A stretch of 64,000 nt of DNA from Helicoverpa zea (GCF_022581195.2 NC_061463.1:1984001-2048000), one strand, 5' to 3'. Shown: positions 42,111 to 54,280, counted from the stretch's first letter. The notes: generated by a model from the letters alone, not told the origin. Program-made: numbers and translations.

Positions 42111-45092
42111 TTTTTTTGTTTCATGAGGTTCAACTGAAAAACTCATTCCGATTAGAGTTAGGTATTGGTATAGATTGCTAGTATAAAAAGACGCAGGATA
42201 TTTCTCGAGCCTTAGCACTTGGGAAATTTGGTGGGTTTTCCATAAAGAAGAAACATTATCAGTACCAGTGTTTAGTTGCCACCTGTACATAAATACACAA
42301 AGATTTTTACTGAACATTTGTTTCACATAATTATCATCTATATTATCTTTCGCAATGTCTTCATACGTCAAACGAGTTAGCAGGCCTATTAGTGACGTTT
42401 TAGAGTTCATTGACCCTGGCGTGTGATTCTTTATGGAGGTTAACAGCCTAGGTAGATTTCAAGGCCTATAGACTTTGTTCTTTGTTACAATCAATCAAGT
42501 GTGGTACGTTCCGGCCTCCAAGGCAGTTGGAGTCACTATAAACTAGTCTAAAATGTGGTAAATGAGTCACTCGCTTTGAAAAAAATTCTACATCAAAAAG
42601 CACTCAAAGTAAATTCACTCACACATGCAAAGATATAAGGAGTATAGATATGTGTTACGCACAGACACAGCGAGCTAGAGAGTTTTAGAGAAGGTAACTC
42701 TCGCCATCTATTATCACAACAATTAAGGCAGCTATTTTAATCTGAATTACACCACCATTTGTTTCAGTCAGAATACAAAACACTCACACAAACAGATAAA
42801 GCATTACCTACGCTACGTTATTTGCAAACATTCCCCAAGCTACACATATTTCCAAGAAAATCTACTCAAGCTTAAAATGACAAGGACCTTAAAAAACTTC
42901 AAAAAACCGTAAGTGGTATAACAAAGTATATGAATGATTGCGAGTTACCGGCCGTCCGGCAAATGAGGCCCATTCATTATACAGATAGTCGGTTTTACTT
43001 TTATTGTCGACTAAGTGAGAAGGAATAGCATCCTGTGGACGGGGCGACAGCAAATTAAGTACGATTATTTTGTCGTCAAGTTATGTATTGTTTTGATTTT
43101 TTTGAATTGTTGGTGTATGGAGCGCTTTATTTAAGTGTTTTAGAATAAGTTATCAATCGTAATTACAATATTAATCGAAACTACATCAACTTAACAAATG
43201 AATACATCATCTTCAATTTTGTGTTACTTAAAGAGGAAATATGTGCATTCCTCGTTATTATTTTTGGATGTCAATATTGGCTATTATAACTATTGTAAAA
43301 CTGGTTATGTATGTAAAGAAAAGTAACGGAAATGCCCAACATTCGCGCACATTTTCTCCGTATAATTAGAGGACATTTGTCTTTCATGAAAATATCAACA
43401 AAAAACAATAAGAGAAAACTTTTAGCTCTCGCCTAGTGTGTCACTGCTCACGAATGCATTCGAACCGACAAGACAACGACTTTATATATTTAGACCCGAC
43501 TTCTGAAGTTGTTGTCCTAAAATATTTAGGTTAAACGGCTAATTTTAAAGTTTTTAAAGATACTTGTCTCTATTCATTTTAGTTTGTATCTTTTATCGTT
43601 TTGCTCTTAATTGTTTTTCTTTATTTTGTGCTTGTTTGAGTAATTTCCTGGATGAGAGAAAGTGAGTGTTACTTAATTGTTTTTTATAGAGTTCATGGGA
43701 TCAAAGGTTGAAACGCAACTCGTGCATGAACGTTGAGAGGATAATGAATTTAGATGAATTATTCCCTTAAAAGTAAAAAAATGAATAAAGAAAAAATATG
43801 TGAACAAAAACATTATTACGAAGTTTTTTTTATTATTATTTAAATGTTTCGTTTATCATTTTATTGCTCGAAGTTCTCATCAATTTAAATATTTTAAGCA
43901 GGTATCATAAACGTTTTTGCCAACCATCCAACTTAGTGTTGTGTGGGAAAAGTGCGCAGGCGTCATCGCTAATTTAGTGCAAACATGCAGATGCGCGCGC
44001 GTCGTTTTGTTGCACCGTCCTGTTTGTTTCGGCGCATTTGTGCATCTGTGCATCTACCCACATTCTGTTATGCAACCCATCCGGTGCAAGTAGTTAATTG
44101 TCTTTCTAATGTTAGTGGTTTTGTTTTGTTTGATGCAGATTATTTAAAAAATTACAATTTAATGTGAATGGGTGTGAAAGGCAGATTGAATCTGACCTTA
44201 GGACTAACGTATAAGGGGTGAATAAATTATTTTAAACTAAATACAATATAATAAACGCAAAGGTCTTGTTTCATTTAATTGGTATAAACCCACATTTACT
44301 TCCGAATTCCCCTTGAGAGAGGAAAACTACGCATAAAATGGAGTCATTTGTACACTGCCACTACTTTCGTTTGGCGTTAAATCCTGAACACACTTAAGTA
44401 TTACAATAGGTAAATATATTATACGTTTGCACTTCTCACATTTCACGAATTAATTTTGTATACCTACTCTGCAATAGTGAACTACCAAACACAAAACTAA
44501 CAGCCAGTTTATTTCCCTCCCAAAAGATACCAGTTAACCGTATCCACCAAACAATTACAGTTCACTAAATAATTCCCACCCAGGCACAAAACACTAAACG
44601 ATTTACCAACTGAAATATCCAAAATCATAAGCTAAGTTAGGCTTAAGTTAATATCTGGGAAGATGCAACGCCGTTCAAGTATCACTTTACTTAGTCCCAA
44701 CTTGAGCTAGACGGTACAAATAACTTATTTAGCTTTACAAAGCTGTAGTTCTGCCACTTAGTCTATTGTGTTAGTTTGTCAATTAAAATTTTGTATTGTT
44801 GCTCATTCAGATGGGTTGTCTGGAGTGGGCTTTAGTTTGCCGTCTGTTTTGTAGGTACTGTAAATGGAAATTCATATGAGTGAATTTTGTAACGGATTCA
44901 CCAATTTCACCCTAAAAACCTAGAAATAATGAATTTATATAACATTTAAACGCTAAAAAAAACATTTACAACGACTTTGTCTGTCTTTTAATTTTTTTTA
45001 AAGTCCGTTCTAAAATTTGTCCATTAGTCCAAACCAACTGAATTTCAAACTTGGAAAGTCACTAAAAATGTCCGCCATCAAACGTTCTGGGC
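42111..45092. other. AT-rich spacer, no gene recognised
   Basis: Open frames up to 101 codons (42105-42410 minus) lack recognisable motifs. Nothing else could be supported. Confidence 0.4.
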
Positions 45093-45230
45093 CTTACTAC
45101 AAAAACTTTAAACCCTGTTTTACACTTGTCTAATAAAATTTTGGCTGCAAAATGAACCATATGTCAACGTCATAATTTGACATTTTTTTAGACAAGGCAT
45201 AAACTGACGTTTAAAAGTTTTTGTGGTAAG
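45093..45230. mobile_element. Short MITE, CTTACYACAAAAACTTTAAA termini
   Basis: This 138-bp element starts CTTACTACAAAAACTTTAAA and ends TTTAAAAGTTTTTGTGGTAAG, which are near reverse complements. A subterminal pair CTTGTCTA/TAGACAAG is also inverted. There is no coding capacity. A second copy is split by a larger insertion (45776-48273) and shows where this one is intact. Confidence 0.7.
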
Positions 45231-45775
45231 ACGGTCTATATTTAAAAGGGTTCAATCTTCAAAGGTAAGATAGTAAATCAAATTGTGTCCTTCCATCCTG
45301 AGGGAAGGTAGTGCAATAGTCTGACGTCACGCATTGCGTGTCATGTGTCCTTTATAACGTTTACTGCTCGATAAATAGGGATGTGGAAAAATTATCGATG
45401 TTTGTGTGGTGGCAGATTAGTATTAGATTATTTATCGAAAATAGTTTATAAATTAGGACTCACGATACATATAAATTATTAATTTCAATTATTGTTTTCG
45501 TTACTTTTTTCATATGCAAATATGAAAAAAAAACTGTTAACTCTTAGGTGATGAGCTTACTATTGGGAACATGTTAAATCTTATTTATTTCTTTCTATCG
45601 ATACAAACCTAATAGATGTGGATACAGCTCTAGCTATAAAGCTATGTGACATTACTCCATAGTACTAACGTACGTAGCATGTATGTAAGGGGAGTTCAAC
45701 ACGGGATGATGGTACATAATACTTGAATATTAGCCCATTTGAATCAAACTAGTGGACGCACCGGACTCTTGTGGC
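45231..45775. other. AT-rich spacer, no gene seen
   Basis: No coding or repeat signal is strong enough to call. Confidence 0.4.
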
Positions 45776-45927
45776 CTTACTACAAAAACTTTAACCACTG
45801 TTTTACACTTGTCTAAAAAAAATGTGGCTCCAAAATGAACCGTATGTCAACGTCATAATTTGTCATTTTTAGGGTTCCGTACCTCAAAAGGAAAAAACGG
45901 AACCCTTATAGGATCACTTTGTTGTCC

Positions 45928-45928
<1 letters not shown>

Positions 45929-45982
<54 letters not shown>
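45929..45982 (+). repeat. (TCTG)n microsatellite
   Basis: About 13.5 uninterrupted TCTG units sit at the fixed position this tract occupies in AGGGTTCCG elements. The 66-codon open frame across it is not a gene. Confidence 0.9.
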
Positions 45983-46699
45983 AAGACCCTTTATCTCAAG
46001 AACACGTGGACGTATCAAGCTGAAATTCACATGAAATACTCAGGTCTATTGTCCCTTTAAGCTGTGAAAATATCAAACTTCTAAGCCAAGCCAATCAAAA
46101 GATACAGCCGATTATGTCGATATTTTCAACAAATTTTCGACACTCGCAAAGGAATCAAAACCTACAGGATACTTCCCGTAAACTCAGACTCTTGAAATTT
46201 GGCATGAAGCATTGTCATATAATGCAAATATAGGAAAAATTACGAAAATCTCATTTTTTTAGTTATATAATGTAAAAAAAATATTTTAATAAAATGAAAC
46301 TTACTACCTTATTTCTCACAAACGAATAAAGGTATCAAATTGAAATTTATACAAAATACCTAGGTCTATTGTCCCTTTAGGCAGTGAAAAAATCAAACTT
46401 CTAAGTTAACGCGATCAAAAGATACAGTTGTTATACCGACACCTTAGACGAATTTCCGTCACACGCTAGGGAATCAAAACCTACAAGTGAACTCAGAATC
46501 TTGAAATTCGGCAAGAAGCACCGTTATATAGTAAAGAAAAGGGAAAAATTGCGAAAATGATAAATTTGAAGTTACATAAAATATTAAAGTATTATCAAAT
46601 CAAATCAAATACATATTTTCCTCATTTCAATGGGGAATTTAAACGACCAAGTTTGACGGATTTGAGAAAACATTTCTTTTTAGTAAAAGAGTATACTCG

Positions 46700-47770
46700 C
46701 CGTTTATTTCCATTGTCATCAGGTCAGGATCTGATGATGGAAATCCCGAGAAATCGAGGGCAACTATCAGAAATTGTAGGCATGCATAGGATTAAAACTT
46801 GATTCTCAGATGTATGTCTGGTGATACTATCAAACAGTGAAGGTTTAGAGCTTACCTGATGATGGAGACGTGAGAAAGTCGAGAGAACTCCTCAACGGTA
46901 TGTTTTAGTAACGTCGTGTTTGGGCTTATATTATTCGTATTGACGAGAACTTTTCACAAAAGTTTAAAATAAAAACTTTTTACAAAAAAAAAAAACAACT
47001 TCTAAAAACAACAAGAAAACTGTCTATATGCCTCGGTCTAGATCTCGGTGGTTAAATAAATATAGATGCATTCTCTAGACACCGACTTCTAGACCGATGC
47101 ACCTAACATCTTTTTAATTTCTTTGTTTTCTTGTTGCTTTGTTTGTAAAATGCTACAAAATAAAATAAAGCCGACTTTATAAAACAAAGAAAAGGACAGA
47201 ATTACACTTTTGTCAAGGCTCTAGAAACGTAAAGCCAGCAGCCCCGAATCCTACACTCTAGCAGTCGTTGTTACAATTCGACAGTTACAAGTCGTCAGGC
47301 AGTTTCGAAAAAAACCTGAAACTGGGGCTCGTTAGGTGATTAATCCCTCAAAAATAAAAGATCCCATCAGTACTGAATTCTCATCACCTAAAATAAAATA
47401 AGCTCCAACACAAGGTTACGTTATAAATTGTAAAGGAGTTCCCATAACTATATCTGATCTTTGCTATCGATCCCACAATGGCAGTCAAACTTATCTATGT
47501 AGAAAGTCTTCGCCAATACGAATAAAATAAGCCCAAACACGTGGTAGTTGCAACATACCGTTCAGGAGTTCCCTCGACTCTCTGTAGTCTCCATTATCAA
47601 ATCAGCTAAAAACCTTCACTGTTTACCAGTACCCTCAAAAATACACTCACATGTCTGGTTTTGACTCGATGCGTGCCTACAATATTCAAGAGTTGCCCTC
47701 GATTTCTCAGGGTTTCCAGATCCTGGTCAGTTCTCATCAGATCCTGGTCATCCGAATTGACATCCTCCTT
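46700..47770. repeat. Inverted pair of ACCGACTTC-repeat pieces
   Basis: The plus-oriented piece 46720-47110 contains GTCAGGATCTGATGATGGAA, GAAATCGAGGGCAACTATC and GACACCGACTTCTAGACCGA. The inverted piece at 47400-47760 contains GTTGCCCTCGATTTCTCAGG and TTCCCTCGACTCTCTGTAGT. Both derive from the repeat seen complete at 21295-22085. They form an imperfect palindrome of about 1 kb. Confidence 0.6.
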
Positions 47771-48273
47771 CTTTATGAAAAGTCTTTAACAATAAAAACT
47801 AGCATTGCAACCTGTACAATCCTCTGAAACTGCTTGTCTTTTATATTTTTCAAACGATCCTGGACATTCGTCTCCATGGAATTTTGATAAAATATTTATA
47901 TTCAAAGAAACGTCATACCATTCTCCAGTTTTTACAAAATGGGTCAGATATGCCCAATGACCTTAATTAGCTATTTTCAATCAGATTTCTGAATGATGAA
48001 TACAAAATGTTGTATATAAATAACTTTAATAAAATAACTTTTACAAGGTACTGGCCTACTATTTTAGTTATATTATAAAATAAAAAATATTAACTATTTT
48101 GGTCTCACAAAATAATCATAACTATGATTGTTCTAAACTGAACGGTTGGCGCGAGACTCACTTTTTATCTATACAGGATTTGTACGGAACCCTCGGTGCG
48201 CGAGTCCGACTCGCACTTGGCCGGTTTATTTTAGACAAGTCTTAAACTGACGTTAAAAAGTTTTTGTGGTAAG

Positions 48274-49376
48274 ACGGTTGGCGTTTAATGAGCAAAATTA
48301 TCATTGTATCAAACGGTAACGTGCGTATAGAAATTATATTAAAAGAGAAAAAATAACTTACTGCGCTTAATTTAAAAAAAAAAAAACCTGCTAATATTAT
48401 ATTAGTAAAAAAAACTGCCAATCGCAGGCATGATTCTGATAACTAAATGTTGTTAATAAATCATCTACGTATATATGTTATACAAGGTGTTGATTTGCAT
48501 TTGTGCCATACTTCAGGAGGAGGTCATAAAATACGTAAATACTCGATTGGAATTACAGTGGACGGGAAATAGCTAATATGTACTGCTTTTTTTGTCATTG
48601 TAATGTCGTAGTATTTCAGAATTAATCCAATTTTATGAATGAAAATTATGAATGATCGTTGCGTATGCTTTGTGTTTGCGTTTGTGTGAAGGCACAGCAC
48701 GGTTTTAAGGCCAGTAACACACGCGCCAAGTTCAAATACGGCTAGATGACATTGGCGGAATTCCGAAAAAAAAAAAAAAAAAATACGTACCAATTTTTTT
48801 GTTGATTTGGGTCGAGAATCATTAGCATAATTACGTCCTTGACTATGGCACGGATGCAAATCAACAGCTTGTATTTCATTTAATTACAATTAGGTAACAT
48901 TTATTCACATTCAAGACACAAATCAAAACGCGTTTGAAAAGTAGGTACAAAAAAATAATCGGCGCCACATTTAAATCACTATTTTGGAAAATTTATAATG
49001 TTGTTGCGAAACTCGTGGACTAGATAAGTAACTTATCAGCAACGACATTGACCGACAACCCGACCTATAAAAATATCAAAATTAAACTATTTTTTAGTTT
49101 TAGAAATCTCAAAAATTAGGCAATTAAAAACTAAAAAATTACAAGGTTACTTATATCTTAGATAGCAGAAACTGCGAATTGCGCCGATTTATCTCGAGTT
49201 TCGCATATTGCGCACGATTCTCCAAGCTGATTCGAGAATTATACTTAATATTTATTTACAGTAGTAATTAGTTTGTTGATATAGGTTATCAGTACATGTT
49301 GTCGAGGTCATGAATCAGGAAATTGTGGCACTTATCACCACCTACTTATTACGCCTCATTTAGTTTTTTTATTACT
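48274..49376. other. AT-rich spacer, no gene seen
   Basis: The 111-codon minus frame at 48524-48859 contains an A-run-encoded Phe stretch and no motif. Nothing else is supported. Confidence 0.45.
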
Positions 49377-49389
49377 TAATTTATGTGAC

Positions 49390-51956
49390 GATCGGTCCGT
49401 TTAATGCCTAAAAGGCTACGTTCCATTGCCCTTTGGCAAACCTTGAGCTTGGACTTCTGACACTCCGTGAGAGACCAGGTTTGTGCACCGTAGGTTAGGA
49501 CGGGCAAGATACACATGTCGACTAGCTTTCGCTTGAGTGAAAGGGGAAGGTCCCCTTTCATGTAATGCTTCATGGACCAGTAGCTTTTCCAGGCGTTCTC
49601 AATGCGACGGTCGATTTCTCGCTGTTGCCTGTTTTCGAAAGAGACTAACTGGCCCAAGTAGATGTATTCGTCGACATAATGTAGAGCTTGCCCGTCTACC
49701 TCGACCCTACGTTTCGTGCTGTTGGTCATTGTCTGTGTCTTATTCATGTTCATTTGAAGTCCAACCTCTCGGCTTGCCATGCTCAAATCTTGGAGCATTT
49801 GTTGGAGTTCCTCTGATGTGGACGCAAAAAGGACGATGTCATCAGCAAACCGCAAATTTGTAAGCCTCTTGCTCCCGATCGCGATACCTTTTGATGTCCA
49901 CGGCACAGTCAGCTTTTTGAAAACTTCCTCCAGCGTACACGTGAAGAGGTTTGGTGATAGTGGATCACCCTGTTTCACGCCTTTCTCTATGTGGAATGTT
50001 GGACCTGGGGAAAGGAGCTTTACTGACGCTGTACTGGCTCTGTAGATTAGCTCCAAAAGCCTTATGTAGGTCTCATTTACATTTTGTGCGCGTAAAGATG
50101 TGAAAATCGCTGTGTGCTTGAGACTGTCAAAAGCCTTGGAGTAATCCACAAAAGCCAGATACAACGGTTTGTGGTATTCATTGTATTTCTCTATTATTTG
50201 ATTTAATGTGAATAGATGATCGGTTGTGGAGAAGGACGGGCGGAATCCGGCCTGTTCGATTGGTTGATGTTGGTCTAGGTGTTCTCTAATGCGGTTGTGT
50301 ATCACTTTAATGAATAGTTTATACAGATGCGAGATCAGGCTTATGGGTCTGTAGTTGTTGATGTCTGTCTTATCGCCTTTTTTATGGAGAATAATTATAT
50401 TTGAGTGGGTAAACTGGAGCGGTATCTGGCCAGTAAATAAAATGGAGTTGAAAAGGTTTGTAATATGGGGTATTAGGGTGTTCTTAAACAATTTGAGAAT
50501 CTCAGTACTGATACCATCGTCTCCGGGGCTCTTGTTGTACTTCAGGCTTTTTAAAGCCACATCAACTTCACCGCCAATAATGGGAGAGATGTCAGGACGG
50601 AGGTATTCGATTGGTTCAGAGAGTCTGGATGAATCAGCATACAAGGTTTTAAAGAAGTCGGTGCAAATGTGACTTATCTTCTCTCTACTGTATTGTTTGA
50701 TACCGTCTCTGTCGCGCAAACACGTCAGCCATGTTTTGTTTTTTGAAATACCATCCTTTGCCCATCTCAGCGATCCACCCCGTTCCAAGGCAATTTTAAT
50801 TGATTTTGTGCTGTGATTCCTCAGATCTTTCCGAATATTTCTCTTTACTCTCTTGTCTAGTTCTCTGTATTCGTCTGTTTGCCTAACTGAGTCTCTTCTT
50901 CGATCTATTAGTATTAGTGTGTTATGGGTAAGTTTGTTGGTTTTTGGTCTTTTTATTTTAATTTTATTGGTAGCTGTTCTTATGCTTTCTAAGATGGTAT
51001 CGTATTGTTTCTGTGCGTCGCCTGTACTATTGTGCAATAAACTGAAACTATTTTTAAGTTCTAGTTCGAAGTCTTCGTAGTTTCCAAGTAAAATTTGTTT
51101 GTTTAGTGTTTTTATTCTATTTCGGAAGAGATGTTGCCTATGAATTTTAAAATTAAATGTTAATTTTGCCCGAAGAGGTCTGTGATCGGAAGAAAATTTG
51201 ATTTTATTTATAATTCCTACATCTTTTATTATGTATTTGCAGGAAGATAGTATAAAATCAATCTCATTTCTGGTTTTGCCGTCTGGAGAAATCCAAGTCC
51301 ATCTGCGCTGTGGCTTTTTTGTGAAGAAGGTGTTAGAGATACTCAGCATTTGCCCGAAAGCAAATTGGAGAAGACGGCTGCCCCTTTCATTGCGAGTGCC
51401 TAAACCGTGTGGGCCTATAATTTTGCCGTCATCATGATGTTGTCGAGCACCAATCTTGGCATTGAAATCGCCCAATACCATATTAAATGTGCCTCTGTTG
51501 TCATCACAAGCCTTGTTCAGCAGGTCGTAATAATCTTCAACCTCATCATCAGAATACGCAGATGTTGGTGCATATGTCTGGACAAGAGTTAAAGTTTTAT
51601 AGTTCGGCCATTCAGAGAATGCGTTCCTGACACGTCGCGATTGAACTGACGACGTAACTACATTCATTGATTATTGATATAATAATGTTGTTTTAATGCT
51701 CCTCAATTGTTAAAACGGTAAACAACCAGCAAAAATATTTTTATCGTAACTGCAACGCCATTGCAAAGTTACGTCGTCAGTTCAATCGCGACGTGTCAGG
51801 AACGCATTCTCTGAATGGCCGAACTATAGTGTTTGTTAGTCTGAACTTGATAACGGCCACCCTCTCTGAATAACCTCTAAATTCTATTATATTATTTTTC
51901 CACTTTTTAGAAACCAGAAAACCTACTCCATGGAGACCGTTGTCAGTACCAACGAT
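49390..51956 (-). pseudogene. RTE ORF, inverted part: partial endonuclease and RT
   Basis: Read on the minus strand, the fragment starts within the endonuclease (GTDNGLHGVGFLV, NNIIEFRGYSERV, 51955-51830). It is interrupted by the MITE at 51600-51826, then continues LVQTYAPTSAYSDDEVEDYY, VLGDFNAKIGARQ, RNEIDFIL, SSDHRPLRAKL. RT motifs follow: GDDGISTEILKLF, NNYRPISLI, EQAGFRPSFSTTDH, AFVDYSKAFDSLKH, KGVKQGDPLSPNLF, catalytic LRFADDIVLFAS (near 49837-49860) and YLGQLVSF. It stops just after GIKRTDR, where it meets the target-site duplication. The 763-codon open frame (51667-49376) starts inside the MITE, so its first 22 or so residues are not RTE. The endonuclease N-terminus is absent. Confidence 0.85.
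51600..51826. mobile_element. 227-bp MITE with 60-bp TIRs, copy 1
   Basis: The termini are TAGTTCGGCCATTCAGAGAA and its exact inverse. The TIRs match over about 60 bp around an AT-rich core of about 107 bp. TA flanks it at 51598-51599 and 51827-51828. Deleting the element with one TA joins RLTNT to KTLTL in the RTE frame without a shift, so the 2-bp duplication is supported by the empty site. TA duplication suggests a Tc1/mariner-type transposase acting in trans. An identical inverted copy lies at 61836-62062. Confidence 0.85.
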
Positions 51957-52279
51957 GCCTTTTAGGCATTAAACGGACCGATCGCATACGGAATACCGTG
52001 ATACGTTCCAGAACAGGAGTCGCGGATGTGGGCCAAATGGTGGCGACATTAAAATGGAACTGGGCCGGACACGTCAGCCGAATGCATCCGGAGAGATGGG
52101 CCACTATTATCACCCAGTGGACACCTCAGGATGGACACCGCAGGCGGGGTAGGCCCCGGAAGAGATGGCGTGACGAACTAGACGCCTATCGTCCGGATTG
52201 GTGGACACGATCGAAAGATCGGGAAGAGTGGAAGCGAGATGGGGAGGCCTTTGCCCAGCAGTGGGACACTACAGGCTAG
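51957..52279 (+). pseudogene. RTE ORF C-terminus, direct part
   Basis: Read on the plus strand: LLGIKRTDRIRNTVIRSRTG, then LKWNWAGHVSRMHPERW, TQWTPQDGHRRRGRPRKRW, RDELDAYRPDWWTRSKDREE and AQQWDTTG stop. WAGHVxRM and GRPxxRWxD are the C-terminal signature of RTE-type ORF2 proteins. It begins with the same GIKRTDR segment at which the inverted part ends, so the two fragments together cover the ORF without a gap. It is not an independent gene despite its 93-codon frame. Confidence 0.8.
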
Positions 52280-53582
52280 ATATAATAAATAATTTATGTG
52301 ACTGTGGTTGAGAATGGTTATGCACAAATTCAGTCCCGAAAATATCTTTGTTTCGTATGGGAATCAAACATGCGACTACAACAGATAAACATTGAGTCTG
52401 CAACCTTGCAATGCATACTTCGGTTCGGTACAGTTCTCGTGAAATAAGTTTGCCCCTCCGAAGCCAGCCATTGGACGCTTCGAACATATAAGTAGCAATA
52501 TTTTTGTGCCAAGCTTGTAACTAATTTCTGGGCGGCAAAATTATTTGACGAGAACGGTAGTATTCTGGTTACAATTTCACAGTTTTTTTAAATCAGATTT
52601 AATTAAATTTTATTTAAATCGGTTTTTCACATATGAAGTGTGATTTAAAAATTGTTCTTAATCAAGATCGATACAGCCCGAATCGGTAGGTATATGACGT
52701 TAGAGAAAAACAATAAATCCCAAATAGAGCGGTTTCACCAAGTTGTCACTACTACCTTATCATAAAGATAATCTAATTCTGTTATAATTAGGTATTTATT
52801 TATTTAATTAACCCTAATTACTGCAAATATACAATTGTACGTAGGCTTGTTACGATTAAGAGGTAAAATAACAACTTCTGTTGACATCGGTAAGCAAAAT
52901 ATAGTACCTAAAGATGGACTGGGCAAGAAAATAGAATAAAGAAAATAAAAAATAAACAATGACAATAGTAAAATGTGGAGAATATATGTATATAAGGTGA
53001 TAAGTACTATTACAAATTAAATTGACCGACTTAATATTTAGAAAAAATAATTTATTGATCACATGTAAAAATAATCGATGGAAATAAAGGATTTAGTGCA
53101 AGATACAAAGAGCAATATGTATACTTCAATGGATAAGTGTAGAGTTATTAAATTACATAATTTGTCCGTGGGTACATAAAACAAATATCAGTCTATCGGT
53201 CTCCTTAAGGAGTGGCCGGACTCACATTTACCAATTATCGCCCTGGCTATTAATGCACTCTAAAAAGATTTGTTACGTGATTATCACGCACAAATCCTAA
53301 TGGGCGGTAAAAAATTGTCTCTTTGTCGTACTTAATGGCAAAAAGCCATGGAATATCATCACTTTCATTTAAATAAACGGTAAATTAACTGTAACTTTGT
53401 GACTTTTCACGTAGGTCGTTGGCGTTTTTCAGAAATTTTATAAAAACTAACGTTTGGTGTGAAATTGGAAGACATTTGTACTCGGAAGATAGTTGCCAGG
53501 TGCCATTGGGTTGTCGACAGTTATTATGTTTAATTCTATATTTATACTAATCAATACTTAAATAATTAAGAGGAATTATTTC

Positions 53583-53742
53583 TTTGTTTGTTTGTTTGTA
53601 TCTAGGCTCTAAAGGAAAGAAACCGATTTGGAATATTATTTTACTGTTGGGAAGCTACTGTATTTCCGAGTAACATAGGCTATATTTTGTCCCGGTAAGT
53701 TCCGACGGGACGCGGATGAAATCGAAGAAAAACGGCTAGTGT
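53583..53742 (+). repeat. Decayed SINE/LINE-derived repeat
   Basis: TTTGTTTGTTTGTTTGTATC, ACCGATTTGGAATATTATTT, GAGTAACATAGGCTATATTT and TGTCCCGGTAAGTTCCGACG, GGACGCGGATGAAATCG follow the order of common lepidopteran repeats that end in CGCGGG...ACGGCTAGT. It is diverged and non-coding. Confidence 0.5.
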
Positions 53743-54280
53743 CTTAATATTTGTAATGAAAATTGCTCCGATATTTTGTACATTAAACCGATTTTCTTTC
53801 GAAAATAATTCTCACACTTTCTACGTTTTGATATATCCCTACAATTTAGCTCTATAATTTCCTTACATCGTAGGTAATGTAATATTACTTGCGTACTTTC
53901 ATTTTCTCACACATTACTAATCCTCAATTAGTTTATTTACTTTCCTTGTACTTCATGTATAAATAGAAGAGATATCGTCCATCATTACATAATGCACCTT
54001 ATTCTTTGAGACTTAGAGTCCAAAATACAATGGGTAGCGTTATTATCAAGACTCTTATCATGAAATATGATTACCCCACTTTGCTATGGTTACATATGTT
54101 AAGCAAATATTTGTGAAGGAATCACTCAAAACTGAAAATTGAGTCGAGCTTTCGTTACAAATAAAAACTTTCGTACTTACATTGTGTAACAGTTAAGAAC
54201 ATACACTGAAAACTAAAAAGTTGGCTGACAGTTGAAACGATGGAAGGCAATTTTTTTTACAATCAAAGTTATCAGTCAGT

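Larger units (their letters stand above)
45871..48227 (+). mobile_element. AGGGTTCCGTAC dispersed element, composite
   Basis: It begins AGGGTTCCGTAC (45871-45882) and near its other end has the inverse GTACGGAACCCT (48182-48193), followed by the hairpin-forming GCGCGAGTCCGACTCGCAC and TTGGCCGG. After the start come a TCTG microsatellite, two degenerate copies of a module (AAAATATCAAACTTCTAAGC ... near 46070 and 46385), then pieces of the ACCGACTTC repeat in both orientations. It has no transposase or RT. Copies of this plan are widespread in Lepidoptera, but the mobilising enzyme is unknown to me. Confidence 0.65.
45776..48273. mobile_element. Second MITE copy, split by a 2.4-kb insertion
   Basis: The left part (45776-45870) runs from CTTACTACAAAAACTTTAAC to TTTGTCATTTTT. 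The right part (48228-48273) runs from TTTTAGACAAGTCTTAAACT to TTTTTGTGGTAAG. Together they follow the intact copy at 45093-45230 end to end. The inner element is 45871-48227. Confidence 0.75.
49377..52302. mobile_element. RTE-clade LINE insertion with 5' inversion and 13-bp TSD
   Basis: TAATTTATGTGAC occurs at 49377-49389 and 52290-52302 and bounds a single insertion (49390-52289). Its left 2.57 kb is RTE ORF on the minus strand. Its right 0.33 kb is the ORF C-terminus on the plus strand, ending with a stop and a very short AT-rich tail (TATAATAAAT), as usual for RTE. The two parts meet at about 51957. A 28-bp stretch of ORF (49389-49416 in inverse, 51957-51984 direct) is present in both. 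This is the product expected from twin priming. The N-terminal part of the endonuclease is missing, so the copy is dead. Confidence 0.85.

Noticed and set aside
45860..46060. Frame with repeated SVCLSVCL
   Set aside because: It is translation of the (TCTG)n microsatellite inside a dispersed element.
51998..52279. 93-codon frame as an independent gene
   Set aside because: It is the C-terminus of the RTE ORF, bounded by the same target-site duplication as the inverted part.
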